A DNA stretch of 64,000 nucleotides from Plantago major (GCA_026545765.1 JAIFAC010000051.1:1-64000); one strand, 5' to 3'; numbered from the stretch's first letter, positions 52,614-63,732 are shown. Notes: generated from the sequence alone by a model not told the origin. A program made the numbers and translations.

Positions 52614-53517
52614 CTATGTTGATGGATGCGATGTGAATTTGCTGAATATGTTGTGTGAGATTTAAATGCCTTTGATGTGTTGATGGATTTCTACTTCTCT
52701 ATATTTTGTTGACTTTCTCGCTTCCCTTATTTTAGCACTGCTATGTGAATAAGTGAATTGTTTGTTCAAAAAATATTGCAAACAAGAACAAAACTAAGAT
52801 AAACAATAGTGGATTAGATTTGTCTCCAAATTTAATCAGGTCGTGTTCATGTGTTTCTTTTTTTTTTTAACTCCTGTTGAAGCATCTGTGTTTATTAATT
52901 ACAGTAGGCTGTATTTGGTAGGTTTGTTTGTATGCTAGATTTATTTGTTGCTGGGTGTAATGGATGTAAGCACACCTTATTGCGTTAGAGAGCACACCTT
53001 GTTGCATTAGTATAGTGCATTTGTTTCAACGATTAAGTGTGCTTGTGGAAGAGTAGTATTTGCATGAGTGACTGCAACAGATTGGATAAGCATAGATTTC
53101 GTTTCTTTTTGATATCATGGGTGCTTGACAGAACAACTTTAAGCAACTTTTGGGCTTTTGTTGTCATAAAACGCAGCTTTAGTATTTGCAACTACAGCTC
53201 AAGGCTTCTGTTCACTGTACTTGCAGTTTTCAGTTTTTTTTTTTGCTCTGTAACTACAAAGATTTTGGTAAACATTGATGAAGTTGTTTTCTTGTTGAAT
53301 TATATTGACTTGTCCTGTTTCTCTTGTGATTTTAGGTACTCATATCTCGAAAGAAGTTTTTGTTCTGAGTGGCTCGTCATACAGCATGGTCACCTCTAGT
53401 TCTTCAGCCATCCCTCTTAATGTTCCTTCCAAGGATTTCACATGGGAGCTTAACCTCCAGATAATATGGGAGAACAACGTTCATGGCAGAGCTAATAAGT
53501 TTAACTATTTTGAATAA
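52425..53517 (+). CDS. Possible two-exon small gene, about 112 aa (exons 52425-52581 and 53336-53517)
   Basis: Exon 1 starts at an ATG and ends cag/gtaaac at 52581, leaving one base of a codon. A T-rich stretch ending gattttag gives an acceptor at 53335, and reading on in the matching phase gives THISKEVFVLSGSSYSMV and about 40 more residues to a stop. The first 50 residues have Arg, Ser and Leu with few acidic residues (MCSFINQYLIPRLCSVTEKA), as in mitochondrial or plastid targeting peptides. I recognise no domain. Most of exon 1 sits inside the inverted-repeat segment 52321-52613. It could instead be the 5' part of the gene ending at 54952, or a dead fragment. Splicing is predicted by eye only. 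Confidence 0.3.
52614..53335. other. AT-rich intron-like DNA
   Basis: T-rich sequence with short imperfect repeats (agcacaccttattgcgttag and agcacaccttgttgcattag near 52970-53010). No coding pattern is seen. It would be intron 1 of the model starting at 52425. Confidence 0.45.
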
Positions 53518-54035
53518 CGTTCATTACTGTCGAGTCCATATCGTGTTTTTATTTATTTATTACTACTTCAGAGTCCATATCGTTTTTTTTTTTAATTTCA
53601 CGATGCTATGAACTGTTGTTTGCACAAGCAATTGGTTTGTTAGTAATTCCTGGAAGTTTTAACAAATAAAAAGATGATGCTGCATTGTTGTTTATCAATT
53701 AAAAACACATACAATTTAGAGCTAGGTGATTGTGCTGAGTAAGTACATAAACTTTAATGAGGTGAGTTTGCTGAGTGAATACATGATTTCTCTACATTTA
53801 GCACATTAACTTTTTGTATTGATCCAGCAAGTCATATTCTATAACTTCTGCATTAAATAAGTTCTATTTTGCTAGCCATTTCTTGGATTTGATTCTATCT
53901 TGCTAGCCATTTCTTGGATTTGATCTGTGGTTTGTCTTTAGTTCTTCATTCTTATTTATGCCCTCACATGTTCTTATCTATCTGGTGCAGCTCTCATTCA
54001 TCTTCAGTACATCAGGCTTTTAGTCTGATAGGTAC
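53518..54035. other. AT-rich intergenic or 5'UTR/intron DNA
   Basis: No open coding pattern. It includes the 31 bp tandem duplication at 53863-53924 and an acceptor-like tatctggtgcag ending at 53990. The sequence after 53990 up to the ATG at 54036 has stops in all frames and may be the 5'UTR part of the next gene's first coding exon. Confidence 0.4.
53863..53924. repeat. 31 bp tandem duplication
   Basis: Two adjacent 31 bp copies (53863-53893 and 53894-53924), each containing ttgctagccatttcttggat, differ at a single base. This is a recent local duplication in non-coding DNA. Confidence 0.9.
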
Positions 54036-54952
54036 ATGCAGCGAAGTGATTTAGCCACGGATCATCATACTACCCTTGACTTTCAGGTAAATAGTTTGCT
54101 GCTTCTATTGTTTGAATTACTCTGTTGCTACTTTCATATTCCTATTTGTCAAAAGACAAAGCCGATTGTTAGTTTTGAATGGTTTGAGGCACATATATAA
54201 ACTTCCCTTTCCAGTTTTCAGTCGTATGTTGTTTATTTGTTGCTGGAGATTGTCTAAATTCCAAGTTTCTTGTGAAATTTCCAGTTGTTTGCTCCAATGC
54301 TTTGGACTAATCAGACCTTACCATATTTAACTGGTTAAAATCTTACTGGCGTGTCATTGCTTAAAAAATCATATATACCTGCCAATGTTACTCTACAGAT
54401 AATATATGGCCCCCCATGACTTCAAAACAATTGTTGCTATTAAGGTTGTAATCTTGAATTCACAAATTCTTGTGGAAGTGGCAATGCTTGAAAATAGTTG
54501 ATTTCAGTTTCAATGATACTATGATAGTGATAAATGACGTGTAAGTGAATCCGCCCAACAGGTGAATAGTATATGAACGTTGACAAAAAAGTAGTTGTCA
54601 TACACATATACTCCATGTAAATTATTGTGTATCGGTTCGTCTAACTATTTCTTCATTTTGACAGTTCTTGCCCAAACATCTTTCAAATGTACTTGAAATA
54701 GCAGCAAATGGAGAAGTAAACTACAAGATCAGAATGGGCGGAAGTGGCCAGTTAAAGCACAACAGTATGCCCCACGTGACAATTATACTTTGTCAACCGG
54801 ATGGACCTGACTTTCTGGTAGGAAACAAGGTATACATTGGAAGCACCATTCTGTTTGAAATCATCTCCGGTACCAACAATGTGATCGAGGTGCAGATTCT
54901 TGAAAAGGGACCTGGAAGAGTGCGCTTTGTTAAGGAACCTCGAACCACCTAG
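54036..54952 (+). CDS. Two-exon gene for a small protein, about 112 aa (exons 54036-54086 and 54665-54952)
   Basis: Exon 1 encodes MQRSDLATDHHTTLDFQ and ends at ttcag/gtaaat. The intron is T-rich and ends ttcattttgacag at 54664. Exon 2 continues in the same phase with FLPKHLSNVLEIAANGEVNY and runs open to a stop at 54952 (95 codons). The exon 2 protein has alternating hydrophobic residues (HVTIILCQPDGPDFLVG, KVYIGSTILFEIISG, NVIEVQILEKGPGRVRFV), suggesting a compact beta-rich fold without membrane segments. I do not recognise the family. The short first exon and clean phase match support a real gene, but the true 5' end may lie further upstream, possibly in the exons at 52425-53517. Confidence 0.5.
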
Positions 54953-55389
54953 CTTTCCGCAAAATCAATCTGGTTATGATGGTCTCTGTTAAGCATGGCA
55001 TGTCCTACTGTTTTCAAGCTTTTAGTTTTACTTTTAGTGCTTCGTTTACCCAGTTTGATGTTTATTTTGGATTACCGGGGATTGCATTTTAGTATCCATG
55101 TCCACATCGTGAACCCGAATTGTACCATCGTGTGTTTACTTGAATGAAGAGGCAAGTAAAAAACGAAAATCACCAATGTACATGGCAACAAGAACAGAAA
55201 CTTGGGAGAAACATGGCATATAACATATAATTTTAGCAAAAGAATTGAACAGACTAGTAAAATGTAGAAGTGTGAGCCGTATCAAGGTTGTTTTTCATTC
55301 ACATACAGATATGTAATTTATGTTCAACATCAAGGAAAATTTACACCTAGTAGCATGTCTCAGGATGAGAATGAATTAGGCTCAGTGCT
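54953..55389. other. 3' flank, no gene seen
   Basis: AT-rich DNA after the small gene, presumably holding its 3'UTR and terminator. Nothing else is recognisable before the LTR that starts at 55390. Confidence 0.5.
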
Positions 55390-56770
55390 TGATGAGCTCA
55401 AATTATACTCTAAAATAACTTAAGAGAATAAGCTGTAGTTGTAGACTAAGCCTAACTCGGTATCGTTCTCTAGGAAATTAATCAAGCTATGCAACGATTG
55501 AGAATGAACAATTGTTCGTGAAAAACAGATTGGTTTGAATGTTGTTATACCCCTTAAACTAGATTAACGTAAGGTAAATAGATAGATTTAAACAAAGAGA
55601 GAAAGCGAACACGGTAGTGATGATCCAGTTATGCTAATTCGATCTAGAGTAATCATTCATACTTTTCACCCGGTTGGTGTACAGAAATTAATCAATCCAA
55701 TTTAACCAAGTTGTTCTTTGAAGAAATCGAATAAGAGAAATCGTCAGGTTTGTCAGACCGACAATTCTTAACCAAAACAAATTAGAATATTTCAATTCAG
55801 CTAATTGGATTGAAGGTTTTACGAAGATTTAAAACTAGATGAACCTATATGAACGAATATAAACCCTAGATTCGAATATGCATAACCATCACATAACTAC
55901 CGAGTTCTGGAGAGGTTTAACTACTCATGATGGAATCGAAGACGAAAGAAGGCATGGTATTGAATACGCAGAGCATAAACATGGTGATAATCGCATACAA
56001 GATCATACAATTCGATAAATAGAAGAAAACAAAGAATTGTAGATAAGCAATAAAGAGTTATCAATAAATTACCAAGAATTCGATGTCGATGATTCTTACA
56101 AGATGAAAACTAAGCTCCAAAGATCAATCAATGATAAACTAGGGTTCTTAGGTCCCAAATAGGGTTTAATAAGTTATGTTTGAAGTTATGGTGAAAGAAA
56201 TCTATTTAAAGGAGAAAAAACGAAGAGAATCCTTGTAAAATTCGACCAGGAGACCGTCCAGAAATCTGCTCTCGTAAGTTCTCGCGGCGGCGAACAAAAA
56301 TCCTCGCCGCTGCGCGGATGTTTTCTGCCAGCCAGATTACGACGTCCATATCTTTTTCTACAGGAGGAATTGGCTACGATTCTGGAACGAACGTTGTATC
56401 CCTTTGAATTATCTTTCCATGGACACTGAGATCAGGTAAATCGGACTTCATATGAGAGAGTTATGTCCAAAATGGATAGACTGCTCCGTAAATCATCACT
56501 TTTGCAAGTCATGCTAAAACGCCTCTCAATTCTTCGTCCGAACTCCGAATCCACTTCCGTCTTCGCCCAATTACTCTTCATTCAGAGATCTATAACCAAT
56601 GTCTTCACTACGATTTTCACCTTCGGGACCAATTAACACAAAAAATCCTACAAAACACAAACAAAGTACCAAAGCATAAAAACGTACAAAAACACTATAA
56701 AACTAAGGTCAAAGACTAACAAAAGACCGCTAAAAAGGACCAAATGAGACGTTAGAATATTGTCTCATCA
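55390..56770 (-). repeat. Left LTR (3' LTR) of the gypsy element, 1381 bp
   Basis: Begins tgatgagctc and ends ctcatca, giving inverted termini TGATGAG/CTCATCA. The homology shared with the right LTR stops at 56711. The remaining 59 bases still belong to this LTR, because the polypurine tract follows directly at 56771. A hairpin with 7 bp arms (atgagac/gtctcat, 56744-56768) lies at this end. The 5 bases outside it (gtgct) would be one target-site copy. Confidence 0.8.
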
Positions 56771-56782
56771 AAATCCCCAACC
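56771..56782 (-). promoter_or_regulatory. Polypurine tract of the gypsy element
   Basis: The minus strand reads ggttggggattt immediately before the LTR terminus TGATGAG. Just upstream is tttgctcgaggacgagcaaa, a motif seen in this position in many plant gypsy elements. The tract normally primes plus-strand DNA synthesis. It fixes the outer LTR boundary at 56770. Confidence 0.75.
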
Positions 56783-58775
56783 GAACCTTTGCTCGTCCTC
56801 GAGCAAACATACAACCTAAACAAACTAGACTCGAAACAAAAACAAACAAGAAGCACATAAAAGAGTTGAACTCCCAAGTGACCGAATCTACCATTGTAAA
56901 CATTAAATTCACAAGATGCAAAGGTTTTGCACTCAACTAACCTTGGCAGAATAGTGCACAGAAAATCAAACAAGAAAGTATAGCACTTAAGTATAACTCG
57001 CTAATCCCTCACAAGAGGATCCTATGCAACTCTCTCTCACACTCTGTAAGTGTCCAGTGGGTTATAATCACTCAAGAATATAAAGAGAAAGGAAGGTGAC
57101 TTTCGTCACAAAAATGCCTCAAATACCTCATGCATTGTACTCAATCAGTTAAGTAAGAAGGGACTTTTTTCACAGCTCTATAAACAAATAGCAAAGGGCA
57201 TGTAAGGGCAACGATCCTCTCTCTCTTTTTCTCTTTTTTCACTTCTTTTTCCGCATACTTCTTTTTTGCAGTCTTATAATTAATCCATATGCTTTTTTTT
57301 TTTTGGACTCTCAATTTTTTTGGTAGTGTCTGTTTTATCGAAAGTCCGAACTTTTGTGCGTGCTAGTTTGGTATACACGCCATCAACCCTCACGGACATA
57401 TGGCTTTTTAGGACCACGCCGGTGTGTGGGTAGTATCTGAAATGTGCCCAACACGACTAACGGTGACATAAATGCCATAGATACACTCCGAGACTTATTT
57501 CAATATTTTTTTTGAGAGAGAACAAAGCCACAAAAAAGTCAAACAAATACAACACACATTAACTTCTTCCCCAAACTTGTTCTTTGAACAGTTTAGTACA
57601 AGCAAATAAGAATGAAAATCATGCCGTTCGTCATACTTAACTTACACAAAGTACACATGAGAATGATGAGGCGCAAACAAGGGAGTTTGCACTTCCCGAG
57701 GTAAATCACACAGGTGCCAGTACAATATTTTTTCATCGGCTAGGCTTCTCACAGCTTTTTGGACTAAGGAGCTACACAAACTTATTATTTACAAGAGAAA
57801 CATACTTATAAGATTTTAAATCCACAAAACTACTTCCAGTTAAATATCATACAAAACGTAAGCAGCAAGCAAATTTATCATCTACAATAGACGTTCGACT
57901 TGGAAGAACAACTCAGACACACGAAAGACTCTAGAAACAGAAGTAAAATAGCAGGAAACAATGTACGAGACAACATAAGCTCATGATACAGTCGACAACA
58001 CGACAACATCCCCAAACCAACACAATTGCTAGCCCCTAGCAATGAATAGTGTAAGAGAAAACGACTGTATAGAATGACTAACCATAGTGATGTCTCCGAA
58101 TTGAAGGTGGAATAAAGCTGATCTAGAAGTGCCTCCACCGAAGCGTTGCTCCCAGAAATCCTGATGTGCCTTCATAGTGTGGCCTGCTGCTCCAAGCACT
58201 CAATCTCACGCTGCTCTCTAGAATCTACTCCCCTGTCTCGCTCCTGTTGCTGCTGGTACCTGTATTCTGCTAGACATATTGCCTGCAAAAATAGTGTAAG
58301 AGATAGTAATATGGGAGAAGAGTAATATTAATACTTCCCCAAACCAAAACAAGATCATCAGTCAGAAGCAGGGGAATACAGAAATATCCCCAAACCAATC
58401 CAATACTCCATATCAAAACTCGATTCAATGCAGCTAAGATCACAATCATAAGAAAGGTCATAAGCAATGAAAAATAGGTACAATGTGGCATAATTTTGAG
58501 TGGGGTGCAATTGAACAATCAAACAAGTGAATCCAAAAGCAAGAAGCAATCAAACATATAGTATCATGCAATCAAGCCACAAGAGTAAATAATTAGGAAC
58601 TAACGACGATCAACCAAGTAAATCAAGTAAAACTCAAAATTAATGGAAGAAAGAAGTTTTCAAGCCAAAGTACCTTTAAATCGCAAAAGAGTGGTGTAAG
58701 AAACTTGAAATTGGGGAAATAATCAAAAGGATGAGAAGAAGAAAAGAGCAGGGATTTTTTTTTTTTAATTTTTAC

Positions 58776-59014
58776 TCTCGCTGCGGCAAGTTTTCTTTAT
58801 CGCAGATATATATATATATATATAGTCGCAGGTTCTCACCGCGTTGAAGAATAAATCTCGCCGCCGCGGAAACTTACGAGACAAATACTGGAAAAAAAAT
58901 AGACTCTCGCCGCGGCGAAGCAAAAGGCTCGCCGCGGCAAAAACTTACGAATGCACGAATAGGATAAGGGAGGCCACCTCGCCACGGCGAGTAAGATGCT
59001 TCGCCGCGGCGAGA
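58776..59014. repeat. Series of CTCGCCGCGGCGAG-like motifs
   Basis: Six versions of a near-palindromic GC-rich motif occur within about 240 bases: near 58776, 58857, 58906, 58928, 58978 and 59000. The best copies read ctcgccgcggcgaa and ttcgccgcggcgag. They stand out from an otherwise AT-rich element. Related motifs occur in the left LTR at about 56278-56312. The function is unknown. Confidence 0.75.
58806..58824. repeat. (TA)n microsatellite
   Basis: About nine TA units sit between two of the GC-rich motifs of the gypsy element. Confidence 0.85.
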
Positions 59015-59039
59015 GTGAATTTTTTGCAAAAAATTCACT
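59014..59039. repeat. Perfect 26 bp palindrome
   Basis: agtgaatttttt, gc, then aaaaaattcact: each half is the exact reverse complement of the other, with no spacer. It directly follows the last GC-rich motif. It could extrude as a cruciform or fold as an RNA hairpin. Confidence 0.9.
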
Positions 59040-59354
59040 TGCACTATTTCAACCTTGCGTCGCAAGATCGAAACTCCAAGCCTCAGCTAGAGTTTACGAG
59101 TTTCGTCGTATGAGTGCAAAGGTCCCACCTTCCAGAGACACAACTAAGCTAAAAACAAGCAAACCACATAAACAAATAGTCTAACAATACGAAATAACAA
59201 GCAAGTGTACGAAATAAAAATTAGTCTAAATGAATGAAAAACAAAAGGGGCATTTGTTTAGAGTCGTTAGCTCAACTGCTTCCGTTCTAGGGTCAATGGA
59301 GCTTGATTCTTTCGGTTGGAGCAGCTCTTTTTTTCCCTGTTGATAAGTATGAGT

Positions 59355-60107
59355 TTAGAGTGGCCCGGTGTGTGCACCTATGTATGTCTTCGTATGAACC
59401 TGGGCAACAGTATATGGTATATTAGCGGCTTGCAACTCACGTTGCATGCCATGTACCTCAAAGGTGCAGGTGCGATCGTGAAGATTAACAATCATGCGCG
59501 TGGATTTGATGAAGGGGCGCCCCAAAAGCAGTATACCCTTCTCCATGTCTTTCCCCTTCACCCTGGATGAGTCCACAATCACGAAATTTGTCATAACCAC
59601 AACACTGTCCAGTGTAACCGGAACATCTTCAACTATACCCATACAGCTGCTCCTCGTTCCATTAGCTAGCAAAATGAAGCATCTACGAGGCTCTAGTCCT
59701 TTTAAGTTAAGCTCCTCGTAAGTAGCAAAAGTCATCAGATTACACGAAGCCCCTGTGTCAACAATACCAGTCACCTCTGACGAGTTACCAATACCGACAA
59801 CCAAGTCAAAACTCTCCGAATCACTGACACTCTTTTCTAGCTTTTGAATTACAGGAGTAGTGGGATGCACAGTAAAGTGATTCGGTTCTACATTCGCCTT
59901 CTCTACTGGAACAGAACCATGTGTGACCACATTCATCTCCTTTTTGTTAACTCTCACTTCTACTGGCTCCTCAAGCTGATCAGTGTAAGTAGCAAGAACA
60001 GATTTCACTTTTCCTTGCTCATCAAAAGTGACTTCGACATCTAGAACTCTATGGGTTTCTGCGGTCAATGGAGACTTACCCTTTTGTCTTTGGTCCATGT
60101 GACTCAA
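59355..60107 (-). pseudogene. Retropepsin (protease) region of the gypsy element
   Basis: The minus-strand translation contains an aspartic protease domain: VDTGASCNLM with the catalytic Asp-Thr-Gly, then FILLANGTRSSCMGIV, a flap-like stretch with FVIVDSS, and ILLLGRPFIKSTRMIVNLHD, the usual GRPF end motif. It would cleave the gag polyprotein during particle maturation. The region before the domain is linker. It is part of a broken element. Confidence 0.8.
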
Positions 60108-60137
60108 TAGATCCCCCAGGGTCCTCTCTAACTGCTT

Positions 60138-61071
60138 TTACACCTTCTTAATGCTGTCGAACCAATGATCATTCCTACTCTGAATTTCCTTTGATTCATT
60201 CCAGAACCTCTCGGATCGCTCTATGTAGTTCCTGATTTCCTGATCAGAGCTTCCTTGCCAGCTTCCACTCTGTTTTGTTCGTACCCAGTTGACTATCTCG
60301 GGAGTCGATTTTGCATTAATAATCTCTGGAAGCTTACATATGTTAGCTTTATGCCCAAGGTTACCGCAGAGACTACATTGCTCATCCATTTTGCGTGCCT
60401 GAAGTAGAGATAGTGCCAAGCATCCTCATCTCTCCGATTTGATCCAATAAATTGCAATCACTAGCCCCTGAGAGTTCTTCCACAGTTCTAGCAATACCCC
60501 TTCGAGACCGACTACGCGCCCCCTTGAGCTGGGAAACAGCAGCAAGCTTATCAAATGCTTCGTTCAAGGCAGCAGGAGGTGCCGTAAGGATGGTCCCATC
60601 AACAGTCATGTCAACCATATTCTGAGCTTCCCAATCTAAGCCCTCATAAAACCTGATACAAAGATCCATCTCGGACATCCTGTGGTGGGGGCACTGAGAA
60701 AGAAGATTCAAAAACCGTTCCTTTGCCTCATAGAAACTCTCCTCACTCATCTGTATAAACTTCAAAATCTGGAGACGGAGTCGCCTCGTCTTCTCAACAG
60801 GATAAAACTTGTTAATGAAAGCTGTATACAGAGCATCCCAAGTAAGAAAAGATCCCTCAGACTAGTTCAGAAGCCAGTTCTTAGCCTTATCCTGCATGCA
60901 AATGGGGAAGACCTTCTTCCTGATCTCAACATCGGTAATAGTAGTTCCACCTGCAGTTAGCGGAATTCTAGATATCAACCCCTCAAATTCCGTCAGAAAC
61001 TGAATGACATCCTCATTATCCTTTCCGTAGTATTTAGGCAGGTCATGAAAGTGATGAGGTTTAATTTCCAT
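60138..61071 (-). pseudogene. Gag and zinc-knuckle region of the gypsy element
   Basis: Gag-like helices (HFHDLPKYYGKDNEDVIQFL at the beginning; ESFYEAKERFLNLLSQCPHH, then FYEGLDWEAQNMVD in the middle) match Athila-type gag. A CCHC zinc knuckle, CSLCGNLGHKANIC, lies near the end and would bind RNA. The frame is broken and the copy cannot make a full gag. Confidence 0.8.
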
Positions 61072-61257
61072 GTTCCTGACATCATTAGACAGAACAATTG
61101 CTGACTTTCCAGCTTTTATCTCGCCAAGCTACATGTAAGCCCCATATGTCAGTTGAGCCATCGAAATCTTCTTCTGATAACCTGTTGTTAAAGCTACACA
61201 ACTAGAAAGCCTTGAAAGATTCTTAGTTTCTGTTAGTGGACTAAAACATCAGGTTCA

Positions 61258-61289
61258 AAAAAAAAAAAAAAAAAACAAAAACAAAAATC
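61258..61289. repeat. A-rich run in the gypsy leader
   Basis: Poly-A followed by caaaaacaaaaa on the plus strand (T-rich on the coding strand), just downstream of the primer-binding site in element orientation. Confidence 0.7.
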
Positions 61290-61318
61290 ACACTCAAACG
61301 CAGCAGTAGGAATTAATT

Positions 61319-61335
61319 CCCCGGCAGTGGCGCCA
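61319..61335 (-). promoter_or_regulatory. Primer-binding site of the gypsy element
   Basis: The minus strand reads tggcgccactgccggga, four bases inside the right LTR boundary. TGGCGCCACTGCCGGG is the usual Athila/Tat-type site, complementary to a tRNA 3' end. It shows that the right LTR is the 5' LTR and that the element lies on the minus strand. Confidence 0.85.
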
Positions 61336-61339
61336 AATT

Positions 61340-62624
61340 TGATGAGCTCAAATTATACTCTAAAATAACTTAAGAGAATAAGCTATAGTTTTAGACTAAG
61401 CCTAACTCGGTATCGTTCTCTAGAAAATTAATCAAGCTATGCAACGATTGAGAATGAACAATTGTTCGTGAAAAACATATTGGTTTGAATATTGTTATAC
61501 CCCTTAAACTAGATTAACGTAAGGTAAATAGATAGATTTAAACAAAGAGAGAAATCGAACACGGTAGTGATGATCCAGTTATGCTAATTCGATCTAGAGT
61601 AATCATTCATACTTGTCACACGGTTGGTGTACAGAAATCAATCAATCCAATTTAACCAAGTTGTTCTTTGAAGAAATCGACTAAGAGAAATCGTCAGGTT
61701 TGTCAAACCGACGATTCTTGACCAAAACAAATTAGAATATTTCAATTCAGCTTATTGGATTGAAGATTTTACGAAGATTTAAAACTAGACGAACCTATAT
61801 GAACGAATATAAACCCTAGATTCGAATCTGCATAACCATCACATAACTATCGAGTTCTGGAGCGGTTAACTACTCATGATGGAATCGAAGACGAAAGAAG
61901 GCATGGTATTGAATACGCAGAGCATAAACATGGTGATAATCACATACTAGATCATACAATTCGATAAACAGAAGAAAACAAAGAATTGTAGACAAGCAAT
62001 AAAGAGTTATCAATAAATTACCAAGAATTCGATGTCGATGATTCTTACAAGATGAAAACTAAGCTCCAAAGATCAATCAATGATAAACTAGGGTTCTTAG
62101 GTACCAAATAGGGTTTAGAATAAGTTATGTTTGAAGTTATGGTGAAAGAAATCTATTAAAATTCGACCAGGAGACCGTCCAGAAATCTGCTCTCGTAAGT
62201 TCTCATGGCGAACAAAATCCTCCCATTGCACGAATGTTTTACTTGACGATTCTGACGTCCATATCTTTTTCTACAGGAGGAATTTGGCTACGATTCTGGA
62301 ACTAAAGTTGTATCCCTTTGAATTATATTTCCATGTCCATCGAGATCAGGTAAATCGGACTTCATATGAGAGAGTTATGTCCAAAATGGATAGACTGCTC
62401 CGTAAATCATCACTTTTGCAAGTCATGCTAAAACGCCTCTCAATTCTTCGTCCGAACTCCGAATCCACTTCCGTCTTCGCCCAATTACTCTTCATTCAGA
62501 ATCTATAACCAATGTCTTCACTCCGATTTTCACCTTCGGGAGGAATTAACACAAAAAATCCTACAAAACACAAACAAAGTACCAAAGCATAAAAACGTAC
62601 AAAAACACTATAAAACTAAGGTCA
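61340..62624 (-). repeat. Right LTR (5' LTR) of the gypsy element, interrupted
   Basis: Starts tgatgagctc like the left LTR and follows it for about 1285 bases. At 62624, after ggtca, it stops matching and a new LTR-like sequence beginning tgttagg follows. The last 59 bases expected from the left LTR are not in the window. Confidence 0.85.
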
Positions 62625-63345
62625 TGTTAGGAATATCTGTTTAGAGTTTGATCAGCAACATGATGACTTATCTTAGTTTCAGAAAGGTGATTAGTACTCT
62701 TGGTTCACTTGAACATTGTAAAAGAGGAAACCCACTTAGTATGATAGTGTAGCTAATCTTGTATAGGATGTTAGGTCTCAAAATGTAATTTTTATTTTAT
62801 GAAGAGAAGACCAGCAAGAAGAAGACATCCAAGCAGAACAAGTTCAACAACATTGAAGATTTGAAGACTGCACAAGATTACTAAAATGTTTTACAGATAC
62901 CTGTGATCAGATATCAGAAAGACACAATTTGGTTCTAAAATGAACAAGTGTTTTAAAGAGATATCTGAGAACTGGAAGGTTTCTGAAAACCAGGAAAGTG
63001 CCCACAGATATCTACTCTCAGATACCTTGAGCTTTAACCACATTTCTGAAAAAGAAATATATTGCAACAAAGTTGTTTCAATAAGGTGGTATCTGAAGAT
63101 TGAAGACAAGCGTCTGAAGAATCGGAGAAATCGATAATACTAGTCTACGATACAATGCATAGTTCGTTGGCACTCTGAGGACAAAAGTATAGTACAATGC
63201 ATTAAATGCACAGACGAGATGTACGAACAAAAGTAACGGTAGCTTCAAGAAGAAGACAAACTCACATAAAGATTATACACAGATATCAATAGTTTGAATT
63301 TGATTTGAGCCTAACGGATACTATTCGAACGGCACTCAAATTCAT

Positions 63346-63355
63346 CTATAAATAT
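63346..63355 (+). promoter_or_regulatory. TATA-like box in the copia-like LTR
   Basis: ctataaatat, preceded by mixed and followed by A/C-rich sequence, is the best core promoter candidate in this LTR and supports a plus orientation. Confidence 0.45.
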
Positions 63356-63732
63356 CAACACTTAGACTGCTTGAGAACACACATTGAACTCCATAAACAC
63401 GCTGAACACCTTACTCTCTCAAAGCAAACTACTTATCCTCAAGCTTTCTGTTGCGACCAAAGCTCTTGATCTTAACTAGCACAAAAGTTCTAAGTGTCCT
63501 GATCCTAAACAAGCACTGCTATTTGTGAAAGAGTTGAATCAAAAGATTGAGTATCTGAGATTCATTCTCTTGAACAATTATCATAAGACTTGGGTCAGTA
63601 AAAAGAACAAGATACCATACATTGAAAAGTGTATTAAGTATACTTGATCCACAGAGCTATCTGATTAACTGAAAATTTAATAAAGAAGCTCATCTGACAA
63701 CTCAAACCAAAACCAACACAATAATTGACGTG

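Larger units (their letters stand above)
56783..59354 (-). other. Non-coding half of the gypsy element
   Basis: About 2.6 kb where a complete gypsy element would carry polymerase and integrase. I see no such motifs; short reading frames here (for example at 57878-58138) look like chance. It contains poly-T and poly-A runs, a (TA)n run at 58806-58824, the GC-rich palindromic motif series at 58776-59014, and a perfect 26 bp palindrome. Confidence 0.6.
55390..62624 (-). mobile_element. Athila-like Ty3/gypsy retrotransposon lacking pol, minus strand
   Basis: Fossil LTR element. Left LTR (3' LTR) 55390-56770, polypurine tract, non-coding half, protease and gag regions, primer-binding site, then right LTR (5' LTR) from 61340, cut at 62624 by a later copia-like insertion. 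Gag and zinc-knuckle sequence resembles Athila elements. No reverse transcriptase, RNase H or integrase is recognisable in about 4.6 kb between the LTRs, so it is either a gag-only non-autonomous type (TR-GAG-like) or heavily rearranged. It is broken, with at least about three breaks in gag-pro. By eye the two LTRs differ at roughly 3% of aligned bases plus some indels, which suggests an age of one to a few million years under usual plant rates (the rate is an assumption). Confidence 0.85.

Noticed and set aside
57878-58549. Minus-strand hydrophobic frames of 60-86 codons
   Set aside because: They lie in the non-coding half of the gypsy element, are low in complexity and match no recognisable domain.
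62284-62508. Plus-strand 74-codon frame
   Set aside because: Lies wholly within the right LTR, antisense to the element, with no independent support.
62891-63137. Overlapping frames on both strands near 63 kb
   Set aside because: Within the copia-like LTR; overlapping frames on both strands of a repeat-rich sequence are expected by chance.
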